Made by a program: the position numbers and the translations under genes
The notes under the pieces: generated by a model
The model's database searches: none
Seen by the model: the letters and a program-made list of their open reading frames with translations, nothing else
Told to the model about the DNA's origin: nothing
Assembly (NCBI GenBank): GCA_964388445.1
Contig: CAYMAI010000004.1
Coordinates: 186,001 to 250,000 of the forward strand
Source of the DNA: CAYMAI01 sp964388445
Lineage (GTDB): Bacteria > 4484-113 > JAGGVC01
Direction of reading: 5' to 3'
Length of the DNA: 64,000 nt
In this document: in pieces, positions 18,202-26,520 of the stretch
Position numbering within the stretch: the first letter of the stretch is position 1
Layout of the letters: every line of letters starts with the position of its first letter

Positions 18202-19296
18202 TTATTCTTTGATTCCCCAGCGACTTTTCAGTCGATCCACGGTGAAAGACCATTTTTTGGATTTTGGCTGGGCGACTATGTTTTGATTTCCAAAAAAACC
18301 TCTTTCACTCACACCTTCGGAAGTAGAAACGGCGTGAATCCAATCCACCTTCACGAAATACTCCAACTCGTCATCCGGCTTGTCAACTGAAGGCAAATAA
18401 TTTAAAATGCTAGTAATTGGTTGCAGTTCGCCGCTATCGGACATAACTTGGAATTCGCGAATTGATTGAGGTTTTTGTTTGACTCGACCGACACCAACAA
18501 AGCCAGTTCTAGGAACGTTAACCCATATTCTGCATCCCACTACAAGGTTTTTTAGCTTGTCGCTATACCAGCCCTTCCCGCCTGCAGAAATAAAACCATA
18601 CTTTTTCGCGTCTTCCCATCTTCGATCGCTGCTTTCACCAAATGAAATGTAATACTCTCCGTTCCACTCCTCTATGTCACTTATTGCATCCGACCTCGCA
18701 GCAGCCTCTAATGGGTCAGTAAGCCATACTCGAGACAAATATTGCTTAGATTCTTCCTTAAAATACTGAAAATAAGCTAAATTTATGTTTACACCATATT
18801 CTTCTGCCAAATACCGTAAAATGCTTTCTGTCCTAAGATCAGGCTCATCCGCTACGATTATCAGTCTGTGTTTACCATTAATGTCCGGAATTGTTTTTGT
18901 CCCAAATTTCTGTACAAATGTATCGTCGAATGAAAGCTGCATATTGGGAAAATGCTTTTTCATGTATTCATTAAAAATTTGCGACACTTCGTCCGCACCC
19001 AGATTTCGAACCCATGAACCATATTCAAGCAGCTGTGCTACAACATCTCTCGGGGTTTTGCCTTTCTTCAACTCAATCACAACAAGGTTGCCTTCTGGGT
19101 CGATTGCGAGCAAATCTAACACTCCGTGAATTGGGGTATCCACTTGGCGACCAATGACAAGCAATTGCGGATCAATAATTGAAATATCTGCAGCAAGCGC
19201 ATTTTCAAGCATTTGCTCGCTTGGAATTATTTCAAACTCCAGCCGCGTTGGAGCGCTTGATTCTTCACCTAAACGCCATATTCCTACCTTTGGCAT
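18202..19296 (-). CDS. NucS/DUF91-like PD-(D/E)xK nuclease-domain protein
   Basis: The 364-residue protein has an N-terminal restriction-endonuclease-like core resembling the NucS C-terminal (DUF91) domain. It shows GVLDLLAIDPEGNLVVIELKKGKTPRDVVAQLLEYGSWV, with Asp and ExK catalytic residues at about 70-90. The C-terminal two thirds match no domain I recognise. Base composition is clearly AT-richer than the flanking genes, suggesting transfer. I chose the ATG at 19296 with AAGGAG in front. It has its own promoter. Roles in mismatch or branched-DNA cleavage or in phage defence are possible. Confidence 0.8.
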   Translation of the reverse strand: MPKVGIWRLGEESSAPTRLEFEIIPSEQMLENALAADISIIDPQLLVIGRQVDTPIHGVLDLLAIDPEGNLVVIELKKGKTPRDVVAQLLEYGSWVRNLGADEVSQIFNEYMKKHFPNMQLSFDDTFVQKFGTKTIPDINGKHRLIIVADEPDLRTESILRYLAEEYGVNINLAYFQYFKEESKQYLSRVWLTDPLEAAARSDAISDIEEWNGEYYISFGESSDRRWEDAKKYGFISAGGKGWYSDKLKNLVVGCRIWVNVPRTGFVGVGRVKQKPQSIREFQVMSDSGELQPITSILNYLPSVDKPDDELEYFVKVDWIHAVSTSEGVSERGFFGNQNIVAQPKSKKWSFTVDRLKSRWGIKE

Positions 19297-19343
19297 GTTT
19301 TTCTCCTTGGCCGCAAAACACGCTTCCATTTGGACTTAACCAA

Positions 19344-19377
19344 ATAGTATTCGTTAAATGTGAATTTGTCAAATTCA
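19344..19377 (-). promoter_or_regulatory. Promoter and palindrome upstream of the nuclease gene
   Basis: On the minus strand TTGACA (19372-19367) and TACTAT (19349-19344) are 17 bp apart. A perfect 17-bp palindrome TGAATTT-GTC-AAATTCA (19361-19377) covers the -35. It may be a repressor site, or it may act as the terminator stem for the upstream wtpC gene. Confidence 0.6.
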
Positions 19378-19403
19378 GTTAGAAAGCGGTTTTGGCCACT
19401 TCA

Positions 19404-20468
19404 TTAAATAGCACTTCCAATCAAATTGACGGCGGACGACTTGAACGTGGCGAAAACCTTGTCACCGGTTTTCAAATCGAGCGCGCAAAACGAAGCGTAA
19501 GTTATCATTGCGGTAAGCCGAAGCCCGCCCGCGCTTATCCTGACCGCCACGAGCACGCCTTCGAATAGCCAGTCATCGACGTTGCATTCGAACTGGTTTC
19601 TCGCGCTCGAACTGAAAGCTTCTTTCGAGAGAATGATTTCTTCGGGGCGTATCCACAGATGAGACACGCCGCCGGATTCGGCGGTATCGGGGGAATTCGC
19701 AAAAATGAACTCGCCGCCGAATGTCAAAAACCCGCCGTCCGCGCGCGACGCCGCGATTACGTTGCGCAGACCGAGAAACTTCGCGGTTTCGGGGTCTCCC
19801 GGCGATTGGAACACGCTTTCGGGCGTACCAGAGGTTTTAAGCTCGCCGCCGAGCATCACCCCTATTTCGCTTCCGAGTTCCATCGCTTCGTCAACTTCGT
19901 GCGTAACATGCAGAAAAGTCGTACCGGTTTCGCGATGTATCCGCCGGAGTTCCCGCCTTAGCGAGCGGCGCATACTTAAATCCACCGCGGAAAGCGGCTC
20001 GTCGAGAAGCGTCAAATTCGAGCGAGCCGCGATAGCGCGCGCCAAAGCCACGCGCTGCGCCTCGCCGCCGGAAAGCGAAGGCGGAGTTCTGTTCAACAGG
20101 TGCGACACGCCGGCGATTTTTGCCGCTTGCGCCGCGCCTTCCCGCGCAGCTTTCCGCCCGGCGCCTTTCGCGCGAAGCCCGTAAGCCGCATTGTCAAGCA
20201 CCGTCATATGCGGGAACAGCGCGTAATCCTGATACACGAGCGCGAAGCCCCGGGTTTCGGGCGGTTTTTCCGTCACGTCTTCGCCGCGCCAATACACTCT
20301 GCCCGAATCCGGCGCAATCAAACCTGCGACGAGTTCCAGCAACACGGATTTCCCCACGCCGGACGGCCCGATGAGAACGTAATATGCTCCTTCGCCGATT
20401 GCGAGCGAAAAGTTGCGCAGTTCGAAATCGCCTAGTTTTTTCGAAACATTCACGATTTCAAGCGTCAT
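19404..20468 (-). CDS. wtpC: Tungstate/molybdate ABC transporter ATPase
   Basis: The 354-residue ATPase energises oxyanion import through WtpB. It shows Walker A IGPSGVGKS, Q-loop VYQDYALFPHMTV, signature LSGGEAQRVALARA, Walker B LTLLDEPLSAVD and the switch His in LHVTHEVDEA. The C-terminal 100 residues form a TOBE/Mop-like domain (RNQFECNVDDW onward), typical of Mod/Wtp ATPases. The ATG at 20468 overlaps the wtpB stop by 4 nt (ATGA), showing translational coupling. It is the last gene of the formate dehydrogenase/molybdopterin operon. Confidence 0.93.
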   Translation of the reverse strand: MTLEIVNVSKKLGDFELRNFSLAIGEGAYYVLIGPSGVGKSVLLELVAGLIAPDSGRVYWRGEDVTEKPPETRGFALVYQDYALFPHMTVLDNAAYGLRAKGAGRKAAREGAAQAAKIAGVSHLLNRTPPSLSGGEAQRVALARAIAARSNLTLLDEPLSAVDLSMRRSLRRELRRIHRETGTTFLHVTHEVDEAMELGSEIGVMLGGELKTSGTPESVFQSPGDPETAKFLGLRNVIAASRADGGFLTFGGEFIFANSPDTAESGGVSHLWIRPEEIILSKEAFSSSARNQFECNVDDWLFEGVLVAVRISAGGLRLTAMITYASFCALDLKTGDKVFATFKSSAVNLIGSAI

Positions 20469-21259
20469 CGCGCGCCCTCCCGCCTTGGCTGGGCGATAAG
20501 CCGCAAAATGGCGAATACCAAAAGCGTGACTACGATTAGAGCGGCGGCAGCCGTTCGGGATGCCGACAGCCCGAAATCGTTGAACCGCTGAAACACGAGC
20601 ACCGGCGCGGTTGCGGGATGGTACGCGATAATTACGACCGCGCCGAATTCGCTGATGCCGCGCCCCCACATAAGCGCCGCGCCGGACAGTATCGCCCGCC
20701 ACGCCAAGGGAAGTGAAATCGTGAAAAACACGCGCTGCGGCGACGCGCCAAGCGTGCGCGCCGCGTTTTCGAGCCTTTCCGGCACTTCCGCAAATCCGAT
20801 TCGCGCCGCGTTGACGAGAAACGGAACCGAAACAAATGCCATTGCGGCGGCGATTCCCGCTTCCGTTCCGGCAAATTCTATCCCCAGCGGCGACGCGGCT
20901 TTTTGCGCCAGCGAATGTCTGCCGAGCACTCCGAGCAATGCGATGCCGGCCGCGGAGTGCGGCACCATTACCGGAAGGTCTATGATTCCCTGCACGAGCG
21001 CCGCGCCGCGAAAACGGGCGCGGGCGAGGATATAGGCAAGCGGCACTCCGAAAACAATGCCGAATATCGCGGCGCCGGCCGCGCACCTGAACGTGAGCGC
21101 GATTGATTCCCAAAGCTCTTTGTCGGCAAAAAGTCGCGATAATTCCGCGCCGGAAACGCCGAGCACGAGCCGTGCGAGCGGAGCGACGATTAAAAGCACG
21201 AGCGCCGCGCCGAAAAGCTCGACCAAAACGGAGAACGTTGACTTACGGCGCAAAATCAC
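20465..21259 (-). CDS. wtpB: Tungstate/molybdate ABC transporter permease
   Basis: The 264-residue integral membrane protein has about six helices and the binding-protein-dependent permease signature. The EAA-type loop reads ENAARTLGASPQRVFFTISLPLAW. It partners WtpA and WtpC to import tungstate or molybdate. The start is the GTG at 21259, 2 nt after the fdhD stop and preceded by GAGGA. The longer open frame upstream lies inside fdhD. Confidence 0.92.
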   Translation of the reverse strand: MILRRKSTFSVLVELFGAALVLLIVAPLARLVLGVSGAELSRLFADKELWESIALTFRCAAGAAIFGIVFGVPLAYILARARFRGAALVQGIIDLPVMVPHSAAGIALLGVLGRHSLAQKAASPLGIEFAGTEAGIAAAMAFVSVPFLVNAARIGFAEVPERLENAARTLGASPQRVFFTISLPLAWRAILSGAALMWGRGISEFGAVVIIAYHPATAPVLVFQRFNDFGLSASRTAAAALIVVTLLVFAILRLIAQPRREGAR

Positions 21260-21261
21260 GT

Positions 21262-22068
21262 CTATTCCTCCGCAAAAACGCGCTGCGGCGCGGAATAGAC
21301 CGTAAGCCGCGCACCGCGCGCGAATCCGATTAGCGTAATGTTCGCGATATTTGCGATTTCGATTGCGCGAGTCGTCGCGCACGACGGTGAGGCGAGTATT
21401 GGAATTTTAAGGCGCCAGCATTTCGCCGCGATTTCCGCCGTAAGCCTTCCGGTCGTGACGAGAACCGCGGCTTGGCCGTTTGAGTTTTCCAAAATCAAAA
21501 AACCCGCCGTCTTGTCCACCGCGTTGTGCCGCCCGACGTCCTCGGAGCGCGCAAGAACGCTGCCGCTTTCGTCAAAAATAGCCGCGGAGTGCGCCGCGCC
21601 GGTTTCTTTGAACAGCAGCGAATCGAGCTTGACCGATTTGACCATTTTCAATATCGAGCCTGCGCCGAGTTTCAAATCCGTTTCGAGCGGCGAAAGCCCG
21701 GCGGTCGTCAGCGTCTCCGGCTCGCCGCCGCAAGCCGTACCCGGCATCAGCGGCGCTCGCGAATGCGAAAGGCGTTTGCCCGGCGGGTTTTCCCTTAGTT
21801 CCACGAACGCCGCGTCGAAAGCGTCCGAGAGTTCTATGCCTAGGATATCGCCGCTGCTTTCAATCAGTCCCGACGTAAATAAGAATCCGCATGAAAATTC
21901 GCGTTCCATCCCGGGAAGTATGCTTGCCGCCGCGTACTCCGCGCCGTTCACGAAAATCCGGAACGGCTTTTCCGCCGCGACAACGTCGGTTCCCGGTACG
22001 CCGCGCAATTTGGCGTCGAACCGGACGACGGGGAGGGCCGCTGTTTTTCCGGAAGTTGACCCTTTCAT
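21262..22068 (-). CDS. fdhD: Formate dehydrogenase sulfurtransferase FdhD
   Basis: FdhD transfers sulfur from a cysteine desulfurase to the bis-MGD cofactor, giving active formate dehydrogenase. The 268-residue protein shows the family motifs EREFSCGFLFTSGLI, TGAAHSAAIFD, EDVGRHNAVDK and VTTGRLTAEIAAKC. The usual CxxC sulfur-relay loop reads ACGGEP, so only the first Cys is present. The start overlaps the wtpA stop by 4 nt. Sitting between wtpA and wtpB, it interrupts the transporter genes, so metal import and cofactor sulfuration are co-expressed. Confidence 0.92.
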   Translation of the reverse strand: MKGSTSGKTAALPVVRFDAKLRGVPGTDVVAAEKPFRIFVNGAEYAAASILPGMEREFSCGFLFTSGLIESSGDILGIELSDAFDAAFVELRENPPGKRLSHSRAPLMPGTACGGEPETLTTAGLSPLETDLKLGAGSILKMVKSVKLDSLLFKETGAAHSAAIFDESGSVLARSEDVGRHNAVDKTAGFLILENSNGQAAVLVTTGRLTAEIAAKCWRLKIPILASPSCATTRAIEIANIANITLIGFARGARLTVYSAPQRVFAEE

Positions 22069-23102
22069 TTTTTCGCGCCCGCCTTAACGCAGAATTCCCT
22101 TAGCGGCTGCGGTATTATCTCCAATTCCGGGCAAACTGCGGGAGTAATCGGGGGCTGGCCGCATTTTTCTAAAATCTCCGCACCTTCCGGCGATATAAGC
22201 AATTCGACCCACGCTTCCGCCGCGGGGCGATTTTCCGCGCCCGAAGGTATCGTGACGCCGTACACAATCGGCGCGGCGACAAGCTGAGAAGTTTCCCCCG
22301 GATTGGCGCCTTTCACCGAAACCGACACCTTCGAATAATCACCGGCAAGCGAAGGCTCGCCAAGATTTATTTCCGAGGGAAGAACGGCGTATTTGAGATT
22401 GTGCTGAACCGCGACCGAAAGGTAAATGAATAGGTAGTCTATTTCGCCCGATTCGAGCAGCGCCAAAAGGTCGGTTTCTTTGGGACGGATGAATCGTTTG
22501 CCGTCTTTTTCCTCGAGTTTCGTTGCAAGTCCGGGAATTCCGTAATGAAGTTCCGCGAGCCGGAAGACCATAAGCGTGCGATAGCCGCAAGGGTCGCGGC
22601 CGGGGTCGGCGCGCCCGAACCTTATTCCCGGTTTCAGCAAGATTTCTTTCCAATTATCTTTTGTTATCTCGCCTGCGCTTTTCGACTTTCCCGTATACGC
22701 GACGACGAGTTCGTTGCGGGCGAAACCTATGCACCATGAGGCATGCCCCGGCATTAGGAGTTCGTAAATCGTTTCGGCGTCCGCGCTGCCGAGAACATCG
22801 CACATTCGCCCTAGGTCGCTCACTTTGCGCGCCGTGTCGCGGCTTCCCGCGGCTTCCGCAAGCACTTTTACTTTCGGGTTTTTTTCCATGAACCGTTTCG
22901 ATATTTCGGCGAACGGCACGGACAGGCTGCCCGCGTGAAAAATCACGAGATCGCCTTCAAGCTCCGGCACTCCGTACGATGCGGATTCCGGGATTTGCCT
23001 TGCGTTTGGATTATGCTCGCGGGCGGGACGGAACGTCAAAACCGATGCGGCCGCGGCGACGATCGCCACAAGCCCGATGAAAAGAATTATCCTGTATGCC
23101 AT
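22065..23102 (-). CDS. wtpA: Tungstate/molybdate-binding protein WtpA
   Basis: The 345-residue extracytoplasmic solute-binding protein has an N-terminal membrane segment (IILFIGLVAIVAAAASVL). It shows WtpA-type landmarks: VIFHAGSLSVPFAEI, a middle EAAGSRDTARKVSDLGRMCDVL stretch, FARNELVVAYTGKS and DPCGYRTLMVF. WtpA is the high-affinity tungstate/molybdate binder best known from archaea. This differs from bacterial ModA and TupA. No lipobox Cys is visible, so it is probably anchored by its N-terminal helix. Confidence 0.92.
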   Translation of the reverse strand: MAYRIILFIGLVAIVAAAASVLTFRPAREHNPNARQIPESASYGVPELEGDLVIFHAGSLSVPFAEISKRFMEKNPKVKVLAEAAGSRDTARKVSDLGRMCDVLGSADAETIYELLMPGHASWCIGFARNELVVAYTGKSKSAGEITKDNWKEILLKPGIRFGRADPGRDPCGYRTLMVFRLAELHYGIPGLATKLEEKDGKRFIRPKETDLLALLESGEIDYLFIYLSVAVQHNLKYAVLPSEINLGEPSLAGDYSKVSVSVKGANPGETSQLVAAPIVYGVTIPSGAENRPAAEAWVELLISPEGAEILEKCGQPPITPAVCPELEIIPQPLREFCVKAGAKK

Positions 23103-23129
23103 CCCGATTCTTCCCCTGAAAATGCAGCG

Positions 23130-24068
23130 TCAGTGAACGTCGATGCCGCGGACCATGAACATCGCATGCCCCAACGTTTTCAGAATTTCCGGCAAATATT
23201 CCGATGCGCCCCTGACGCTTCCAGGCACCGCATAAATCAAACTCTCGCCGGCCGCTCCCGCGACGGCGCGGCTTAACATCGAGCGGGGATTCGATTCCGC
23301 GTGCTTCGCTCTTATAGCCTCGATTACGCCGGGAAGCGGCTTTTCAATCCACGCCGACACCGCCTCCGGCGTGACGTCGCGCGGGCCGATGCCCGTTCCG
23401 CCGGCGGCGATAATCACGTCCGCTCCGTCCGACAGCGCACGCATGATTTCGCCGTCGATTTTCTCGAGTTCGTCGGGCACGATGGTCCGTTCGATGCGGC
23501 AGTTCCAATTTTTTGTCTCGAAAAATTCCAGAAACGTTTTTTCGGCGGCGGGGCCTGTCTTATCCTCGTACTCCCCGAAAAACGCACGGTCGCTGACGGT
23601 AACAATCCGGACGAAATACGTCTTGCTCTCGAAAATCCCCGCGTCGCCCGGACGCACAATACCCGGATGAACTACCCTCGTGAACAGCCCTTCCGAAGGC
23701 ATTACGCAGCGGCCGATTTCGCGGAATATCGAGCACGCGCCGCCGTGGCAAGCCTTCCCGACTTGGGTAACTTCGAGCTTCGCGCCGCCGATTCGAATTC
23801 TGTCGAGCGGCTTTGCCGCGCCCGCCGGCAGCCCTTTGACCGTCAGGTTTTCGGCAAATTGGCCGGGCAAAAATATGCGTTCTTCTTCGATGCCGAACCG
23901 CTCGATTGACTCGATTGAAAGCAAACTGACCTGTCTTGCGCCGCGGCCGGCGTGCGCGTCGCCGCAGATTCCGAAAGCGCCGATTTCTGCCTCGGTCGCG
24001 GGAGTTTTAATCGTGCCTTTTTCTTTCGAAACGTTGACGGACACAACCTTAAATTCGGCCGATTTCAT
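23130..24068 (-). CDS. MOSC domain fused to MogA/MoaB-type molybdopterin adenylyltransferase
   Basis: The 312-residue protein joins a MOSC domain (about residues 1-150) to a MogA/MoaB domain (about 155-312). The MOSC part has the sulfur-carrying Cys region GKACHGGACSIF. The MogA part shows VTVSDRAFFGEYEDKTGP, IAAGGTGIGPRDVTPEA and the terminal AVPGSVRGASEYLPEIL. MogA adenylates molybdopterin before MoeA inserts the metal. The MOSC part may handle sulfur or cofactor. The ATG at 24068 has GAGGAG in front and overlaps moaC by 20 nt. Confidence 0.93.
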   Translation of the reverse strand: MKSAEFKVVSVNVSKEKGTIKTPATEAEIGAFGICGDAHAGRGARQVSLLSIESIERFGIEEERIFLPGQFAENLTVKGLPAGAAKPLDRIRIGGAKLEVTQVGKACHGGACSIFREIGRCVMPSEGLFTRVVHPGIVRPGDAGIFESKTYFVRIVTVSDRAFFGEYEDKTGPAAEKTFLEFFETKNWNCRIERTIVPDELEKIDGEIMRALSDGADVIIAAGGTGIGPRDVTPEAVSAWIEKPLPGVIEAIRAKHAESNPRSMLSRAVAGAAGESLIYAVPGSVRGASEYLPEILKTLGHAMFMVRGIDVH

Positions 24069-24510
24069 GTTTCGTTTTCTCCTCGAGTCCGATTTCGCCG
24101 ATACGCATATTCCCGTCCACGGCCTTGCACATATCGTAAATCGTAAGCAGCGCGACGCTGGCGGCGGTAAGCGCCTCCATTTCGACGCCGGTCGAATCCA
24201 CGGCATGCGCTTCGGCGATTACGTTGACAAAGCCATCTTCGAGACTCGCCCGAACTTTCACGCTCGTCAACTTAACGGGATGACAAAGCGGAACGAGCAG
24301 GGGCGTAAGTTTCGCCGCCTGAATTCCCGCGAATTCCGCGATGCGGAGCGCGTCGCCTTTTTTAATCGCGTTTTCCTGTATCAATACGGCGGTTTTGGCG
24401 GCGATTTCGATTCGGCCGGATGCGCGGGCATACCTGACGGCGGGCGGCTTCCCGCTTACATCCACCATCGCCGCCCTGCCGGATTCGTCCAAGTGCGACA
24501 TCTTCTGCAT
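24049..24510 (-). CDS. moaC: Cyclic pyranopterin monophosphate synthase MoaC
   Basis: MoaC makes cyclic pyranopterin monophosphate from the MoaA product, the second half of step one of molybdopterin synthesis. The 153-residue protein shows SHLDESGRAAMVDVSGK, KKGDALRIAEFAGIQAAK, LVPLCHPVKL and TGVEMEALTAASVALLTIYDMCKA, including catalytic Lys and His regions. The ATG at 24510 is set by GGAGG at 24515-24519. It lies 1 nt after the moaA stop. moaD and moaE are not in the window. Confidence 0.96.
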   Translation of the reverse strand: MQKMSHLDESGRAAMVDVSGKPPAVRYARASGRIEIAAKTAVLIQENAIKKGDALRIAEFAGIQAAKLTPLLVPLCHPVKLTSVKVRASLEDGFVNVIAEAHAVDSTGVEMEALTAASVALLTIYDMCKAVDGNMRIGEIGLEEKTKHEIGRI

Positions 24511-24511
24511 T

Positions 24512-25312
24512 TCATCCTCCAATCGCGTTCATCGTCGCGGTGGCGCACGACACTCCCGATTCCGGTTTTTCCGCCACCGCCCGCAATATCGCTTCGCGCG
24601 CGCCAAGCTCCCGAACGTAAACGGAAACGTCGGAAAAAAGACATGGCCGGACGCGGCCGTTCGCGGTCAGCCGGAGCCTGCCGCAATTTACGCAATCGCC
24701 ACCGTCGCCGCCGTAAACTTTGAAAAATTTTCCTTCCGGCAAATTCATCGCTCTGATGTATCTGACGGCGATGCCGCGCTTTGTTGCGAACCACGCCACG
24801 CCCTTGGCATCGTCTTCGTCCGCCGAATGCTCGACGACGCAGTTGATTTTCACCGGCGAAAGCCCCGCGGAAATCGCCGCATCTATTCCCGATAGCGCGG
24901 CATATAAATCGCCGCCGCGAGTTATTTGAGCGTATTTTTCCGGATTAATCGTGTCGAGGCTGACGTTCACGCGCATCAGCCCGGCGCGTTTAAGCGGCGC
25001 AGCCATCGGAGCGAGCAATACGCCGTTCGTGGTCATCGCGAGGTCGGTCACGCCCGCTATTCGAGCGAGCATCGCGACAAGCTCGGCAATTTCCTCGCGC
25101 ACTAGCGGTTCGCCGCCGGTGAGCCGGATTTTCGATATGCCCATTCCGGCGGCGGTTTTCGCGAATTCGAAAATTTCTTCGAAAGAAAGCACCTCGTCGC
25201 GGGACAAAAGAGGAACTCCGCCTTCCGGCATGCAATAGACGCAGCGCAGATTGCACCTGTCGGTGACGGAAATACGCAAATAGTTGATTTCCCGCCCTAA
25301 CCGGTCGCGCAT
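24512..25312 (-). CDS. moaA: GTP 3',8-cyclase MoaA, unusually short
   Basis: This radical-SAM enzyme starts molybdopterin synthesis by rearranging GTP. The 266-residue protein has the SAM-cluster motif CNLRCVYC and GGEPLV. The second cluster motif CVNCGRLRLTANGRVRPCLF is retained, as is the conserved C-terminal Gly-Gly. Family members are usually 320-340 residues. About 50-60 residues between the barrel and the second cluster are missing, and CNR has become CGR. There is no frameshift. The ATG at 25312 is chosen over an in-frame TTG at 25318 because of GGGAGGA spacing. Confidence 0.92.
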   Translation of the reverse strand: MRDRLGREINYLRISVTDRCNLRCVYCMPEGGVPLLSRDEVLSFEEIFEFAKTAAGMGISKIRLTGGEPLVREEIAELVAMLARIAGVTDLAMTTNGVLLAPMAAPLKRAGLMRVNVSLDTINPEKYAQITRGGDLYAALSGIDAAISAGLSPVKINCVVEHSADEDDAKGVAWFATKRGIAVRYIRAMNLPEGKFFKVYGGDGGDCVNCGRLRLTANGRVRPCLFSDVSVYVRELGAREAILRAVAEKPESGVSCATATMNAIGG

Positions 25313-25314
25313 TT

Positions 25315-26520
25315 TCAAATCCTCCCGCCGAAAAAATAAACGCGAACGTCCGAGCCCGCCGCTATGTGCGTTGCGCCCGCGGGAAAGAAAATGAAACCTC
25401 CGGCGCTAACCGCGGCTGCGAGATGCGCGGAGCCGTGATATTCCAGCGGATAAAAATAGCCGTTGTCTCCGCCGGACGCCGGCACGAATTCGGCACGCGC
25501 AGCGGACTTGCGCGTCAAGTCGCGCCCGATGCCGGTCGTTACAATCCGTTGTCGCCGCGCCGCTCCGTGCATTCGCGCCGCGGCGCGTAGCGCCATCATA
25601 TGAAACATCAGATACACCGCGACGGGATTTCCGGGAAGCCCGAATGCGACTTTATTGCCAGACGTGGCGAACACCGCCGGCTTGCCCGGCTTTACCGCGA
25701 CTTTTCGGAAATGAATGTCGAATCCGGCATTTGTCAACGCTTCCGGCACGCAGTCGAACTCGCCCGCGGACACCCCGCCGCTCAATAGCACGAGGTCGGC
25801 AACATCGAGAGCAGAGCGAATCGCCCCCTCGGTTTCCGCGACGCCGTCGCCGACCGCCGCTTCGCCCGCCAAGCGAAGTCCGTTTTCCGCGCAGAGCGCC
25901 GCGAGCATCGGGCCGTTCGAATTCATGATTTTGCCTGGCGAAATCTCCGAAACTTCACGAACGATTTCTGCGCCCGTCGAGATAATCGCGGTTGCGATTT
26001 CCGGAAACACCTTGACTTCGCCAATCCCGCATGAAACGAGAAGCCCGATTGCGGCGGCGTCGATTTTTGCGCCTTTTTTCAGGACGATTCCGCCGGACTT
26101 AACGTCTTCGCCGCGCGGACTGATATTCGATTTGAGTCCTATTTTCGATTGCTCGACGCTGACGGCGCCGTCTTTTTCCGATACGTCTTCCAGCATGACG
26201 ACCGCCGCGGCGCCCTCCGGAACCGGCGCGCCGGTCATTATTTTCAAACATTCTCCTTTAACCAGCCTCTCGTTCCACGCGTTCCCCGCGGAAAGCGTTC
26301 CGGCGATTTTATACTCAATTTCCGAAACGTCCGGAAGCGCATAGCCGTCCACGGCGCTTCTGTCGAAAGGCGGAACGTCGAGCGCCGAAACGGCGTCTTC
26401 GGCAAGCCTTCGTCCGAGCGCGTTTTTTGCCGCAACCGTGTCGGCCTTAGAAGGAAGCAGCGGAGTGAATTCGTCGATTATAAGAAGCGCTTTTTCGAGG
26501 GGAATCATGGATTTACTCAT
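25315..26520 (-). CDS. moeA: Molybdopterin molybdenumtransferase MoeA
   Basis: MoeA inserts molybdate or tungstate into adenylated molybdopterin. The 401-residue protein shows the full domain set: PPFDRSAVDGYAL, TGAPVPEGAAAVVMLED, STGAEIV and PGKIMNSNGPML, LSGGVSAGEFD, and KPGKPAVFA with GLPGNPVAV. It overlaps the upstream MobB-like/ModE gene by 8 nt, and GGGAGGG precedes the ATG. Since the operon encodes WtpABC, this copy may prefer tungstate, but sequence alone cannot decide that. Confidence 0.96.
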   Translation of the reverse strand: MSKSMIPLEKALLIIDEFTPLLPSKADTVAAKNALGRRLAEDAVSALDVPPFDRSAVDGYALPDVSEIEYKIAGTLSAGNAWNERLVKGECLKIMTGAPVPEGAAAVVMLEDVSEKDGAVSVEQSKIGLKSNISPRGEDVKSGGIVLKKGAKIDAAAIGLLVSCGIGEVKVFPEIATAIISTGAEIVREVSEISPGKIMNSNGPMLAALCAENGLRLAGEAAVGDGVAETEGAIRSALDVADLVLLSGGVSAGEFDCVPEALTNAGFDIHFRKVAVKPGKPAVFATSGNKVAFGLPGNPVAVYLMFHMMALRAAARMHGAARRQRIVTTGIGRDLTRKSAARAEFVPASGGDNGYFYPLEYHGSAHLAAAVSAGGFIFFPAGATHIAAGSDVRVYFFGGRI

